Origin: Seiridium cupressi
Taxonomy: Eukaryota; Ascomycota; Sordariomycetes; Amphisphaeriales; Sporocadaceae
Direction of reading: 5' to 3'
Length of the DNA stretch: 64,000 nucleotides
Assembly: GCA_036674765.1 (NCBI GenBank)
Contig: JARVKI010000003.1
Span: 1 to 64,000, forward strand
The notes beneath the pieces are model-generated. The model was not told where the DNA came from. It ran no database searches and saw nothing but the letters and a program-made list of their open reading frames with translations. Both the position numbers and the translations under genes were made by a program. Positions 10,563 through 22,912 of the stretch are shown piece by piece. Each line of letters opens with the position of its first letter. The stretch's first letter is position 1.

Positions 10563-11626
10563 ATGGCGGCCCAAGCGGTCGAAGCTCCACGAGGCGTTCT
10601 TCCAGCAGCCACGCGACCAATGCCTGCCCACGAGAAGTCCCAAGCACGGGAATCTGTAGAAGATATACTGTACGGATCGGTATGTGGCCTTACACTCATC
10701 CACGACGATAGGCAGTCCCTAACAGAGCACAGGTGGCTGGCGTCATTGGCAAATACATCGAATACCCCTTCGACACCGTCAAGGTCAGGCTTCAGTCACA
10801 GCCTGACCATCTTCCGTTGCGATACACCGGGCCGCTCGACTGCTTTCGGCAGTCTATCAAGCAAGATGGAGTTTTAGGGCTATACCGTGGTATAACCGCA
10901 CCGCTTGTTGGCGCAGCGCTCGAAACCAGCAGCCTGTTCTTTTTTGAACGTATCGGAAGGGAGACGGTATACAAGACGGGGCTCTGCTCTAGGGACGAGG
11001 TCCTCCCTCTTCCAGCGCTTTGGTTCACAGGCGCCTTCTCAGGCGCCTTCACCTCTTTCGTCCTAACACCGATCGAGCTCGTCAAGTGCAAGATTCAGGT
11101 CCCGGCGACAGTCAGCTCTGATGGCATGGTCCTAAAGGCACCGACAGTAGCCTCTGTGGTCCGGGATGTATACAAGTACGACGGAATTGCGGGTTTCTGG
11201 CACGGACAGATGGGCACCTTCCTACGGGAATCTGGCGGCTGTGCTGCATGGTTTGGCTTCAAGGAGACTACGACTAAGCTGTTCTATGCCTGGAACGAGC
11301 GCGGTCTCACCTCACAAGCAGAGAAGGATGTCCTGCGGACTGAGGCATTACCACTTTGGCAGCAAGCTGTCGCTGGCGCCTCGGCTGGCATGTCATACAA
11401 CTTCCTCTTTTTCCCAGCGGACACGGTCAAGTCACGCATGCAGACCACCGCTGTTGGTGGCACAGCCGCCAAGAAGACCTTTTGGCAGGAAGGGACAGCC
11501 TTGTGGCGCCAGCACGGACTACGGGGACTGTACCGCGGTTGTGGTATTACAGTGCTTCGATCTGCGCCGAGCTCGGCGTTCATCTTTATGATATATGATG
11601 GCCTGAAACAGCATTTACCCTTATAA
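10563..11626 (+). CDS. ARG13: Mitochondrial carrier, ornithine/basic amino acid type (ARG13/ORT1-like)
   Basis: Two exons, join(10563..10679,10733..11626), give 336 residues. The 53-nt intron (GTATGT, branch CCTAAC, CAG) falls after YGS and gives [18 protein letters not shown]. Three repeats of the mitochondrial carrier fold carry the Px[DE]xx[KR] signatures: [20 protein letters not shown] and [10 protein letters not shown]. Repeat ends such as GLYRG and GFWHG are also present. [17 protein letters not shown] is typical of the fungal ARG13/ORT1 group, which exchanges ornithine and other basic amino acids across the inner membrane. In some species its loss causes an arginine-related growth defect. 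The substrate is inferred from this resemblance; the carrier superfamily assignment is certain. It is convergent with the TspO gene downstream. Confidence 0.92.
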
Positions 11627-11966
11627 GTACCACACAACCTCGATAGACAGTTTAGAGATGGGTTATGCTTGGATTGCAAGCACAGGAGTGTCAGGCGCAT
11701 ATGTTTGCTTATACCATGAGTTTAGAGGCCAAGAAGTCTGTTGCAGGATTTTGATTCACATTCGACCACAATGGGCGATCATTTCGGTCCATGTATGTTC
11801 AAAAAGAAAATAAGAAAAATAATTTAAGCAGTCATGAACCTGTTGACCTTGTTTTTATTGCATCTTCAGAAAAATGAGTATTTAGCTATATGGGGGTATT
11901 CCCATCGCCTATTTCTGCTCCTCGTACATGTTTGATCTCATGCGCCGATGCACTGAAGGCTTGCAC
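11627..11966. other. Convergent 3' region, carrier and TspO
   Basis: 340 bp between the stop codons of two convergent genes. It is A+T-rich near 11805-11835, as expected for 3' ends. No gene was seen. Confidence 0.4.
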
Positions 11967-12602
11967 CTAAACATTCTTCCTCTTCAATAAATCCTCGTCA
12001 CTAATTTTCCAATTATTTACGACGCCAACACCGGCGTTCAGGTATGTGGCGAAGCCTAACCAAGCCATATAGGGGATGTTCAACCAGCCGGCCGTCTCGT
12101 CCAACCCAAAGAACAAGTATGTCAGGTATCCGTTGATGCCGACCAACGACGCAATGTCAGCAAGAGCCAAGACAGGCTTGCGCAGACCGAAGAACAGAGG
12201 CATCCATGCTAGATTCAGACCCAGCTGGATTGTGTACAAGGTTGCGGCATGCTTAGCTGTCTGTACACCGCCCACCGTCGAGGTCAAAGGGTTCAGGCCC
12301 GCGGTGATGGCTCGATGTGCTGCGTAGCCCATCAGACCGTAGAGCAGCGTCCAGACAGGACCGAAGACTTGCGGAGGAGGGCGCAGGGGCGGTTGCTTCA
12401 TTAGGCGGTAGGTGTCCTGGGTTTTGGAAGCTGGCGGCATGTTAGTTTCGGGGTATCGCGGCAATGCTGGAAAGGGCAAGGAAAACGTACGTCTTGTGCT
12501 GAAGCCAATACCTGTTCCAAGGGCAATGGGAAGCAGTACTGAGGCCGCAGCATTGGAGAAAACCTCCTGAGGTAGCGTAAGGTAGGGGATGAAAGTGGTC
12601 AT
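11967..12602 (-). CDS. TspO/MBR family membrane protein
   Basis: Two exons, complement(join(11967..12430,12491..12602)), give 191 residues. The 60-nt intron (GTACGT, branch ACTAAC, CCAG) is stop-free and a multiple of three, so an unspliced reading would give 211 residues. The spliced form is preferred because it yields FSTRPSKTQDTYR and good splice signals. The family (tryptophan-rich sensory protein, translocator protein, peripheral benzodiazepine receptor) has five membrane helices and binds porphyrins and related ligands. Visible family marks are PPPQVFGPVWTLLYGLMGYA, then the helical LYTIQLGLNLAWMPLFFG, and WLNIPYMAWLGFATYLN near the end. The likely location is mitochondrial or another internal membrane. 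Its physiological role in fungi is not settled. Confidence 0.92.
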   Translation of the reverse strand: MTTFIPYLTLPQEVFSNAAASVLLPIALGTGIGFSTRRTFSLPFPALPRYPETNMPPASKTQDTYRLMKQPPLRPPPQVFGPVWTLLYGLMGYAAHRAITAGLNPLTSTVGGVQTAKHAATLYTIQLGLNLAWMPLFFGLRKPVLALADIASLVGINGYLTYLFFGLDETAGWLNIPYMAWLGFATYLNAGVGVVNNWKISDEDLLKRKNV

Positions 12603-14300
12603 TTTGTTTTACAATTACGAGCAGATCCGAACCGACTAAAGCTCACGATAGGCACCAGAGCTTGTGTGGAAGGGACGCGTTGGTGTTGATATACTGTGAA
12701 CTACCGAATAAAAAAGGTAATGACGTAACATGAGCTGAGCAACATGCGGTTCCTGGCACTTGACTGCATGTGATCCTAGCGCGACCGGCTCTAGTGGAGT
12801 TCATCGATGGCAATTGTGTTACGAAACTCGGACTTCGGGTCCTCTTCGACAGCGGATTCTTCAATCACGGCCCAAGTTCAAGAGCCAGAACTCGATATTG
12901 CCGTCCATATCCGATGCTGATACCGATCTTGGTTATCTTTGATCGGACGTCCGCTCTTTACTGAAGTAAATTGTACTGGAGAACCCCACATGGACATGTA
13001 AAGCACAAAGTCGAAATGCTTGGTTGGTAGATTGGACACTGTAATACAGCTAGCTGGCATCACAATAGGTACATGCTTGTGGCGCCTGTATGGACTTGGC
13101 GTGAGATTCTATGATTTTATGGGATAACAGAGAATAGTGTGACACCCCTGAGCACTTGCCTACCTACTTAGACTAATTTATACTTTGCTCAAACATTATA
13201 ACAGCCGCCTGGGCACACACACAAGTACACCTACCTGGCTTATGCTGCCCTGCTGTACATGTGCAGACCTCGGATTCAGTTCACACATGATTTGACTCTA
13301 TGGTGAACATGGCAAAATACACTACCTACCTAGCCCAGGCAGATTATGGAGGCTCACCGGCCCGCAGTGACTTATCTTGGTAATCCTCAAACGTGTTGTC
13401 CCATTTGGGGTGCCACTCATAGTGTAGCTGTTGCAGAGGCACCTTGGATTTGACCCAACAGCGGGTCCGCAACACGGAGGCGGAGCCCCGCTTTATGCAT
13501 CTCTTTGTCAAGCTCCTGGGTTCCACCATCAGAATCGCTTAATGGCATCAAACTTGTCCGTGCGCGCCAATCACAACCAACTCACAGCAGCTCATTCATT
13601 TAACCGCTTCATCTTGCAGAAGCGCTGGTCAAAGCGCTGAGCTAATGCTGAGATGCCTCCCCCAGGCTTTGTAGGCGTCCTATCCTTTGTCCTCCAGACA
13701 ATAAGCTGACCTCGAGCAGCGAATTCCCGGACTCTCCTATTCTCGGGACGTCACGGAGAATCACAATCATCAGTTGAATCATCAGCAAGTTCGTCTATCC
13801 TTTCTTCACCACATTGGCCATCAATCTTTCCCTCGCCTGCCGCTACCCTCAAGCTACTGAGTCCTCCAGTCGCGACCTCCCCCAACCCGCCTCTCCTCCA
13901 TCTGCCGCTGTCGCGAGCAAACCTCTTGTTGCCATCACTGCTTCTCCAGCATGCGTTAGTTTGTTTGGCATGTTGCACACGCAACTCGCCCCTACCAACC
14001 CGCTTATTCTCTTCTTTGGCTTGCTAGCTATCCCTTTTCTCATACTCCTCTACCCCCTTCGTATCAAGCCCTGATTCTGTTGCTTCCATCAAACTCCTTC
14101 AGAATGATTTCTCTAACCGCAATCGCGTCGCCAAACAGCAGGCTCCGGGCGCCTCCCAATCCTACAAACACGATAACCTGACGTATCATTACATTGGGCA
14201 ACCGACCAAGTCCTACAAGAGCACGGCCGTAAGACCACTGGAAGCGTCGATCAGCGCCACAGAGATTCAGAGGAGATCGAGCCGGGCTCTGGTAGCAGCA
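12603..14300. other. Divergent promoter region, TspO and ARS2
   Basis: 1.7 kb between divergent starts. The part next to ARS2 (about 13750-14300) is pyrimidine-rich and probably holds a long 5' leader. Short TACCTA-type repeats occur near 13160 and 13320. No gene was recognised. Confidence 0.4.
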
Positions 14301-17105
14301 ATGGATTCTTACAACGCGTACCGCGACCGTGAGCGCGATGTGCCTCCCCGTTCACCTCGCGACCGCGAATGGAACCGCGAGGACAGAAAGGATGATCGTA
14401 GCGACAGCTTCTACCGTGGGCGCTCACCTGGTACGTTTCTGACGAATCCATCCTGCTGCCCGGCTTTACTTGGTGCCGTGACTCTTGTGTCTTAGGGGCA
14501 ACGCATTGGACAGATATTTGTGAAATAATAATTAGAACTCATGCTGATTATTCTAGGCTTCGACCGCAACAGCCGCCGCAGATCCCGTTCTCCACCACCT
14601 GTGGACCGTTACGAACCCCGAAGTAGAGGCCGGGATGAATTCGGAACACCCCGTGAGCGCGAAGATCGATCTCGTCGTGTCCCATCGCCGCCCGCCAACA
14701 TTGATCGCTATGTTCCCGGCCAGGGCAGCAGCGAGCCGCCCCCGCCTGCTGTGAATCCACTGACAGACCCGGTGAAGCTTCCTTTCCAGGTTGGGTTCTC
14801 GTACTTTGGGGAGTGGTGGAGAGCCAACGAGAAAATCAAGGAAGAGAAGGAACGCGCTCGTACTGGTCGCCGTCCCGAGCGCCCGCGTGGTAGAGAGTCC
14901 CAAGAAGATCGAGACAAGGAGAAAGCCAAGATTCAAGCTGCATATGACGTCTACAAGGAGGAGCTCCAGGCAAAGATGGCTAGAAGCTTTGTAGCCGAGC
15001 ACAAGAAAGAGCAGTGGTTTCGGGAGCGCTATGTTCCCGAGGTTCGGGATGCTTTCCGTGCACAGATCAATGACTTTCGCCGCGGCGCATACAGTCAGTG
15101 GGAACAGGACCTGGAGTCCGGTACCTTTGACGAGTTTTCCCTGGAGGGACTCCCAAAGAGCGAGAGCAATGGCACCGGTGGCGTCTTTGAGAAGGAGGAG
15201 GGCGAGGCTACAGCAGCAAACGAGGTCCTTGGTGTTGGGGATCTTGTGCCCGCACAGGGCAATGACATTCGCGACGAAAACCTCTACCAACCGACGTTGC
15301 TCATCAAGACAATTGCACCGCATGTCAGCCGCCAGAATCTCGAGTCTTTCTGTAAAGAGCATCTCGGTGAAGAGGAGGGTGGTTTCAAGTGGCTTTCTTT
15401 GAGCGATCCGAACCCCAGCAAGAGATATCACAGAATGGGCTGGGTAATGCTACACCCTTCTTCAGACCCGGTGACCACGGCCGAGCGCGAAGATCCCAAG
15501 GACGAAGATGGCGACACCGAGATCAAATCGCCCGTCGCCGTTTCTACTGCCGATAAAGCTCTAGAAGCTGTCAATGGGAAGACTGTCAAGGATGAGGTCC
15601 GAGGTGATTTCGTTTGCCACGTTGGTGTACACAATCCTCCTGGAAACCCGCGCAAGAAGGCATTATGGGACTTGTTCTCGGCCCCTGAACGAGTTGAGAA
15701 GGATCTCACTCTTGTCCAGCGACTTGTAAACAAGTTCGAGGAGGACTTTGGTTCTGATTTCAATGCCAGACTCAAGATCGAAGAGCGCGTCGAGGATTTG
15801 AGGAACGCAGGTCGTCTTCCACTCGCTGTTCCCATATCGCCAGTCAAGACAGCCAAGGAGCGCAACCTAGACCTTGATATCGACGAAGGCGAGGAAGGTG
15901 AGATGGAGGACGACGAAGATGAGGGTGCCATTGACGACGAAGTGGATGATGAAGAGTTGCTTGTGAAGAAGAAACAGCTCGATCTCATGATTGAGTATCT
16001 TCGCCGTGTGTTCAACTTCTGCTTCTTCTGCGTCTTCGAGAGCGACTCGATTCACGAGTTGACCAGAAAGTGCCCCGGCGGCCACCTTCGTCGCCCCAGA
16101 AGCACTCTTTCCACAGCAGCCAAGGAGGTTGCCCGTGCCAGCGCCCACGGAGAAGCTTTCCCATCCAAGAAGCGTGAGATCAAGGACGAAGAAGAAGGAG
16201 AAGCTCCGGACAATGACCGCAAGCCTCGCGCTTCCAAATCTGAGCAGCAGTTGGAGCGTGCCTACAAGTGGGTCAAGACTTTCGAGGACAAGATCTTGCA
16301 AATTCTCGAGCCAGATTCGTGTGATATCCGCAAGCTTGGTGGCAAGTCCGCAGATGACGCCATTGCCGATGAGATGTCCAAATTTGTCAAGCAGGAAGAT
16401 GAGCACAAGTGGAGATGCAAGGTTCCCGAGTGCACGAAATTGTTCAAGGAGGAGCATTTCTGGAAGAAGCATGTTGAGAAGCGTCACCCGGACTGGATTG
16501 ATCAGATGAAACAAGAGGTACGAAACACCCATTCTCCCATCTAACACAGAGGATTTCAGCTAACGGCCGGCCAGTTCGACCTGATCAACGCGTACGTGCT
16601 AGACCCAGCACATATCGCACCCAGCAGGACCGATGCCAATTCCAATGGGCATTTCCCGCCCTCGAATGGCCAGACTCAACAGGGCACGCCCAGGGGTTTC
16701 AACCTTCAGAACTTCGCCATCAACAACATGATGCCGCCGTTCCCCGGCTTTCCCGGTCTCCCCGGCATGCCTCCATTGTTCGCCCAAGGCATGCAAGCAG
16801 CAGGTTGGAATGCCGGTGGTGACGATCGTGGGGTAGGACCCGTCCGACGGGGCGGCGCGAGTGGTCGCTTCAACAACAGCAACAACCGGACTGGCCCGTA
16901 TGATCGACGCCAGCAGCAGGGACGCTGGGGACAGGATGGACAGGGCGCTGGCCGCGGCCGCGGTGGAGCTGGCAGATGGGGCGATGGCGCTGCTCCGGGA
17001 GGGGCCGCTATGGGGCCTAGAGAGGCAGTCCAAGGTCGCAGTCTGAAGAGTTACGAAGACTTGGACCACGTAGCTGGTGGTGGCGGCGGCGAGTTAAACT
17101 ACTAG
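14301..17105 (+). CDS. ARS2: ARS2/SERRATE homologue (nuclear RNA processing)
   Basis: Three exons, join(14301..14430,14557..16517,16560..17105), give 878 residues. ARS2 (S. pombe Pir2) binds the nuclear cap-binding complex and steers transcripts to processing or decay. The N terminus is rich in Arg, Ser and Asp (RDRERDVPPRSPRDRE; SRRRSRSPPP). The conserved core follows (FQVGFSYFGEWWR; an RRM-like region around TLLIKTIAPHVSRQNL). Then come an acidic stretch, the family block RVFNFCFFCVFESDS with KCPGGHLRRPR, and a C2H2 zinc finger at about 661-692 (C and C, then H and H in FWKKHVEKRHPDW). The C-terminal tail is Gly/Arg-rich. The second intron is only 42 nt, with CTAAC 10-14 nt before the acceptor. 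The first is 126 nt. The zinc finger and the tail LTAGQFDLINAYVLDP join in frame across it. Confidence 0.93.
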
Positions 17106-19151
17106 CCGCATTCAACCAAGTCACCATCACGCAGCGTGTGGCCCAACACTCTCGCCGGCCATCTCGGAACAAGGATGTAAATCAACCATCGGCATCTGTG
17201 AGGGCCCTCTTGGCCGGACATCAAAGTTGACGATGCCCCTGCATTTCAGCTCAGATCTTGCGTTGTTCTCGGAGAATGCTTCGAACATTTCTCATCTCGA
17301 AACTCCTCAGAAGGATGGACTCTGAGCAGGAATGACAACGTGTATTTCTATGGACGGCGTTGCTGTTGGCTTTTTAAGTTGGAAGGCGTAGTCTTTGGTT
17401 TGCCTTGCCAGCCCTTGGTCACTTCAGAGTCTTTTTTGAGAGTCCAAAAATTGATTGCCAAAATGGTCCGCTAGGGTTCACATTACAGTTGTAGAATATG
17501 TCCTACAGGGTCAAGCAAATAGGCGAATTATTTCAGTTACACATTCGGATGGTCACTTTTGCATCTGTGGACTATTTCCACCATTGTCAAGTCTTGTGCC
17601 ATGACTGATTAGTGCCGTAAGATGGCTTCTGCATTTTTCTTTCTCTCTTGGATATAAATAAATAGATAGTTGTAATCAATCCAAGGCCAGAAATCGTGTT
17701 TCCCGGGGCCCCTTGCTTATGGAGAACCGAGAAAGATGGCGTGTTGATGCCTTCGGAGTTAATTATAAGCTCAGTTGGCATTGTTCTTCTGAAGGGCAAT
17801 CGATATATGCCGACTTCCATTCTCCTGTGGTGGTACAATATTGACGGAAATTACATCTGAGCCTTCATGCAGCAGAAAAGCAGCTTGGTCTTATGACCAC
17901 GGAACTGAGAATATTTTCTCTCCAGTGACGTCTTGCAGCCATTGGGTCAGCTCGGCGAGGCAGGGGAAAGCCGCAACTTCATTATCAATAAGCAATTTTT
18001 CGGCGGTGAAAGACCCCGTGATTACGATGGACTTAAAAAATCGTTTTCTGCATGGGATTATTGGCAATAGGCCCAAGGCTTGAGACAATTGCACCACTTC
18101 GACGATGAGCCACTGGCACGCGTTGTCATGGAAGTTTCTTCTGCTGAACGGATCAAGACTGGCGGACAATTAACCTCGACGGGAGAGAAAAGAAAGAAGA
18201 AGAAAATTAAAATCACAACAGTAACAGGAGGCGGGGAAGGATTGAGCTTATGCAGAGGGGAGAAACACAAAGAAAGACAATGGGGAGTCATACGGAGCAA
18301 TAATGTCAGCCTTGAACTATGAGAGTGCTCATATGATAATGATATGTTTCTTGGCTCCTGTCTCATTTTATTGAGAAGTCTAGAACCATCGTATCACGTG
18401 GGAAGTTTATTGGTGCTGTTGCAACTCCCTCGAATCACATTCGCAAGACGAAAAAGGCAGATGTGGCGGAACTATTCTATTCGAGATTTCAATCATCCGA
18501 CTACCTATGCGCAGAAAACGCACACATTGTGCTGCCCAGTTCGCAGCACCTCCAAAGATCCGGCCGCCCTGTATCCCACCTACTGAAACAAAGTCTTCAC
18601 ACAAGATGCGTCTGGGGAATCGTAGTTGGGGTCTGTCCCTGCCCTTCCCCTTTCAACCTTCAACAAAACTCGTGGCCTCGCCCCCCGGCTACGCATTAGA
18701 CTAGTGGTGTTGATAATATACAGAAAGAGAGGGTAAGAAGTATAACAAACACAAGGTTTGTGCTTGTGAGTGTGAATAGACTAAACACGTAGACATTATG
18801 GAAGCTGACTTGCTTATCGTAACTCGTAATTAGAAAACAGGCGAAATGCATGCGAGAAGATGTCCATGACATCTCCGAAGCCACAACCCCGGGCTTGCTC
18901 TCACCCCGCTCACCGCCGTTTCTGCTTCCCCTCGTCTCTGTTGCTCGATTGTGCGAAACACGTCCGCATCTTTCAATCGGTGGGTATCTCTTGCTGTTTG
19001 CTCTGAACTCGAAATCGCCGGATTGCGGATCGTAGGGTGTAGATGCATCAAATATCTTGTGTCATATGTCCTCTACGTTATCCAATCCACGTCTTGTAAA
19101 GTCGCTGGTAAAGATCAATAATCGACAAACCTCCGTCCTCGATGTGCTGCT
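17106..19151. other. Convergent intergenic, ARS2 and RAX2 3' sides
   Basis: 2 kb between the stop codons of ARS2 (plus) and RAX2 (minus). Parts are A+T-rich (17400-17900, 18150-18400, 18700-18850). Short open frames have no recognisable family. No RNA gene or repeat was identified. Confidence 0.4.
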
Positions 19152-22100
19152 TCATATGTGTGGGGCGCCTGCCCGGCCCTGGCCTAATGAGTCGAGGAGC
19201 TCTTCCGGAGGAATGCGACTCATTCCGCCACCTCGGTCATACATTGATGTCGGAGCTGGAACATAACCGTCACGCTTCTTCCTATACCGATCTAACAGGA
19301 GGCCTGCAACCACGATGAGGAGCATCAATCCTAGGGATATGGCCAATGCGATTAACACGATAAAGCCGACCGCCAATCCGGAACCTGCCTTCTTGTTAGT
19401 CTAAGTAGCCATGAATGGATGGGTGCTAGGTGAAACGTACTACCGCTCGTGAAGAAGTTTTCGTTCTGCACAAAGACATGCGAGATCGACCCTGGAGTGT
19501 TGCCAGTGTTGCCCGTCAGAGCATATGGCTGAAGAGTGGTTCCGTTGAAGAGAGCACTTGATGCTGTTCCGAAACCTGGAATACTGAGAGAACCAGTGAT
19601 CATGAGAACCTGGTTCGCGTCCATCAACGAGGTGGAATCATGCGAGGAAGTAACCGTGAACACCTGTAGACTCTTGACGACAGAGTCTGCATTCAGACTG
19701 ACACCCGCGGATTGCCACGTTGAGCCATCGTACTTCATGAGATAGACTGAAGTGGAATCGCTCGCCGTGCCTGCCGCCCAGAGCTGTGTGTTTTCGCTAT
19801 TGGCACTAGTGATGGCATCTACTGGTCCGGGCAGTGACGACGCGGACGAAAAGGCTGACCATGTGGAGCTTGACGCATCATACGATGCAAGATACACTGC
19901 GCTGTTGTTCATGCTTAGCTGGCCACCCGCGAGCAGGGTAGAGCTGGTCCACCAAAGCAAGGAGCTGACGTTGCCCACGAACCCCAAACCTGGACGATTC
20001 CACTGAGAATCCGAGTTGGCATAGTTGCATACACCTGGGCAGTCCAACGAGCCTGCGGATTTGAAAGAGCCTCCAACATAAACATCGCCCGTGTTGGGTC
20101 GGACTTTGATCGATGTCACGACCACTGGTATGTCAGAATAGCCTACTAGAGCTGGCGGTTGACCATTGAATTTGGCATTGGCGAGATTGTACGACACCAG
20201 TCCGTTGACGGATGATCCACCAACGGTACCATTAATTCGACCTCCAGCAAATAAGTTGTCGTCTTGAACTGCTACAGCATAGAAGATGGATTCCTCAGAA
20301 ATACCAGAAGGCAAGCCGGTAGTCGTATTGCCGTTGTTGCTGTCAACTATGACCAGGTTGTTGATGTCTGAGCCGTTGCTGGCAGTGGCGGAAAAGTGCC
20401 CAGCCAGGATGGTAACTGCACCGTCGTTGTAGAAAGCCCCTGCCTGCACACCAGACAGGGTCTCCGTGCTGTTGATCACTGAAGCCCGCTTGGATATGCT
20501 GGCACTGGTGGTGCTGGTGCTGGACTGGGATGTGAATTTGACCGGGAAAGTCCCTAGCGTCTCGCCCAACGTGACAGCGCCGTTTGCACTCATGGCTTGC
20601 GAAGAAAGCGAGCCGGCGTATACCGAAGTGCCATCCGAGGCATCTAGTAACGACGTGGTCAGAATGCCGTCGATCGTAGGCACGTTGCCGCCGATATTCT
20701 GTAGCCAATTGCTCTGTGACGGTACCCAAATGGCGAAGCCGCTGACTGAGATCTCCGAGTTGTCGCCAAACGCAATCAACGTGCTGAAGGATCCTGTCAA
20801 TGCCACCACAGTCTCTGGGGTATCGCTGCTTATATTCAGACTGATGGGAGCGATACTGGCCACCGGACCATCAACACCAGCTCCCAGTGTTGACCATGTA
20901 CCGCCGTTGGGATTATATATGGCCACATGATTTAAGCCGGATGTGGACCCGTTCAGAGTATTGTCGAAAGAGCCTCCGACATATATCTGGTCGTCAATTA
21001 CATACAAGGACGACACAGCCCCATTAAGACCACCATCAAGTTCCACCGTCGAGTTGCTGTCTGTATTGATGCCAACGATGTTTTTGACACTGTCGGAAGA
21101 AAAGTTCCCGCCAATATAGGTGATGTCGTCATGCACAGCAAGCGATGCGACAGCGGACCGAATCGCAAAGGTAGACCCTAGCTTATCAAATGCTGAAGAA
21201 GTGAAATCAGATGTATCAACAGTGGCCTTGCTAGGGTCATATTCGAATAGCCCGTTTAAACCACCGGTCGAGTTCTGCAACGACAAACTGATGCGTTGGG
21301 CCACGATTGTCAGGTTCGAGATATCCTGGTTGTTGGCCGGAGTAAGGACAATGCTGGGGCGGAATGAAGAGGAGGCTGCATCCATTAGCTCGCTGAAGAG
21401 AACATCATACTTGTCGTAGTTGTTCGACTGGTAGAGTATTTTCGAGTTGTCTTCAGTCTGGTCATCAGATGTCAGGGTCCAGGTGACGTTGACTTGTCCG
21501 CGGCTGGAGCAAGTATTGTCCTGAATACAACCAGGCGTATACATGCTGACTGTGTAGTTACCCGACTCGCGCACATCTGGGTAGAAAGTGACGGCCGCCG
21601 AGTCGGAGGATATCGTACCGGTCAACTGAGCCGATAGGTACTCCGAGTTACTCTCCCCTGATGGGGTAACACTCCAAGAACCCGTTGATGTCGCGGTAGA
21701 CGGGAAAGATTCGTTGGAGCAGGGAGGCTCGTTGAAGTCATTGATGGCGTAGGTATACATATCTTCTTGATAGAGTGCGATGCCGTCAAAACCGCCGCCA
21801 CTGCCATACCATTCCGATACATCAATCCTGAACTCGTTCATACCCACTCGGTTGACAAAATAAAAGTCCTGATACTGGACCGAGGAATCGTTGCTTAGCG
21901 GGCATTCGCTCGTACAGGATGCGTTCTGGTTGGTGGCTGGGTCGATATAGGTGAAGTTCATGATGCCATTGATCGGGAGGGCGGTATATCTCCATGTCTT
22001 GGTGCCTCGCCCGTCTTGGTGGGTATTATACAGCCGCAGCTTGGTGGGCTCGAAGCCAAACTGGAAAGTGGCAGTCCACGAGCCAGCGGTGTTATCTTCC

Positions 22101-22912
22101 AATAACCAGGTATTGTCGGCTCCATCAACACCTCCGGTCTTACATACAACATTCTCGGGGTCGCTGAAACCTGTCGTAGTCGTGCCCTGACTGGCCGATA
22201 TGTTAGCCGTCGAGAGGTTGATCAACATTTCGCTAGACTCAGTAGGCGAGGTGGTGTTTCCCAGTCCTGTGAAGCTGCCTCCAAAAATGACGTGACCATT
22301 TTTGGCCTTGGTGATGGAGGTGACGGGTCCATTAAAGCCCGCAAATGGCAGACTCGTCCAGCCGTTATTGCCCACCCAAGTAATTGCATTGGTCGAAGTA
22401 CCAGCCTGGAAGCTTCCTCCAACGTACACCATGTTAGCCTCATCATCGCAAAGCAGGCTGTTGACCTGACCGGTAATTCCAGTTAGATTTGTTAGCGCGG
22501 TGCTGTTAAGATCCAGAGACGCGATGGCGGTAAACTCTCGGCCGCCGAGACTCGTAAAGTTCCCACCCAGGATCAACGCGCCCTTGAAGGAGCACAGAGT
22601 CTGAATGGACGCGTCCGTATCCAGCACATTGATGAATTGTCCATTGGGAAGCTGTGTCATGAGAGTCTCCGAGCCATTTGCCGTGAATGGACTCTCATTC
22701 TGTCCCTCCCACTGGTACAATGATATGCCCGTGAAGTCGCCCGCGATTCCCGTATTCCCAAGATTGCTGAGGTCGAGATCCGGCGATGGCACTGGAGTAA
22801 TGGTAAAGGCTTGCGTCAGCGACGCAAGCGAGGTGAGCATGAGTAAACACGGTGCCGAGCCACGCGTGCAGCGTCGCGACAAGGGCCGCCGCCATGTTGA
22901 AGATATTCGCAT
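19152..22912 (-). CDS. RAX2: RAX2-like cell-polarity membrane protein
   Basis: Two exons, complement(join(19152..19384,19441..22912)), give 1234 residues. RAX2 is a large type I membrane glycoprotein that marks sites of polarised growth, with RAX1 in yeast, and affects hyphal tip stability. The ATG at 22912 is used; the codon 24 nt upstream in frame is TTG. A signal peptide (PCLLMLTSLASLTQA) is followed by FTITPVPSPDLDLSNLGN, a typical RAX2 start. Many short repeats of the form YVGGSF, LGGNFTSL, IGGNFSS and FAGGRI recur through the ectodomain and suggest a propeller-like fold, with many N-glycosylation sites. The 56-nt intron (GTACGT, CTAAC, CAG) joins the ectodomain to a single membrane helix at about 1163-1188 and a basic cytoplasmic tail of about 46 residues (DRYRKKRDGYVPAPTSMYD). 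Confidence 0.93.

Noticed and set aside
14553..15431. Long minus-strand open frame, 292 codons
   Set aside because: It is antisense to ARS2 exon 2 and has no family character; ARS2 on the plus strand is clear.
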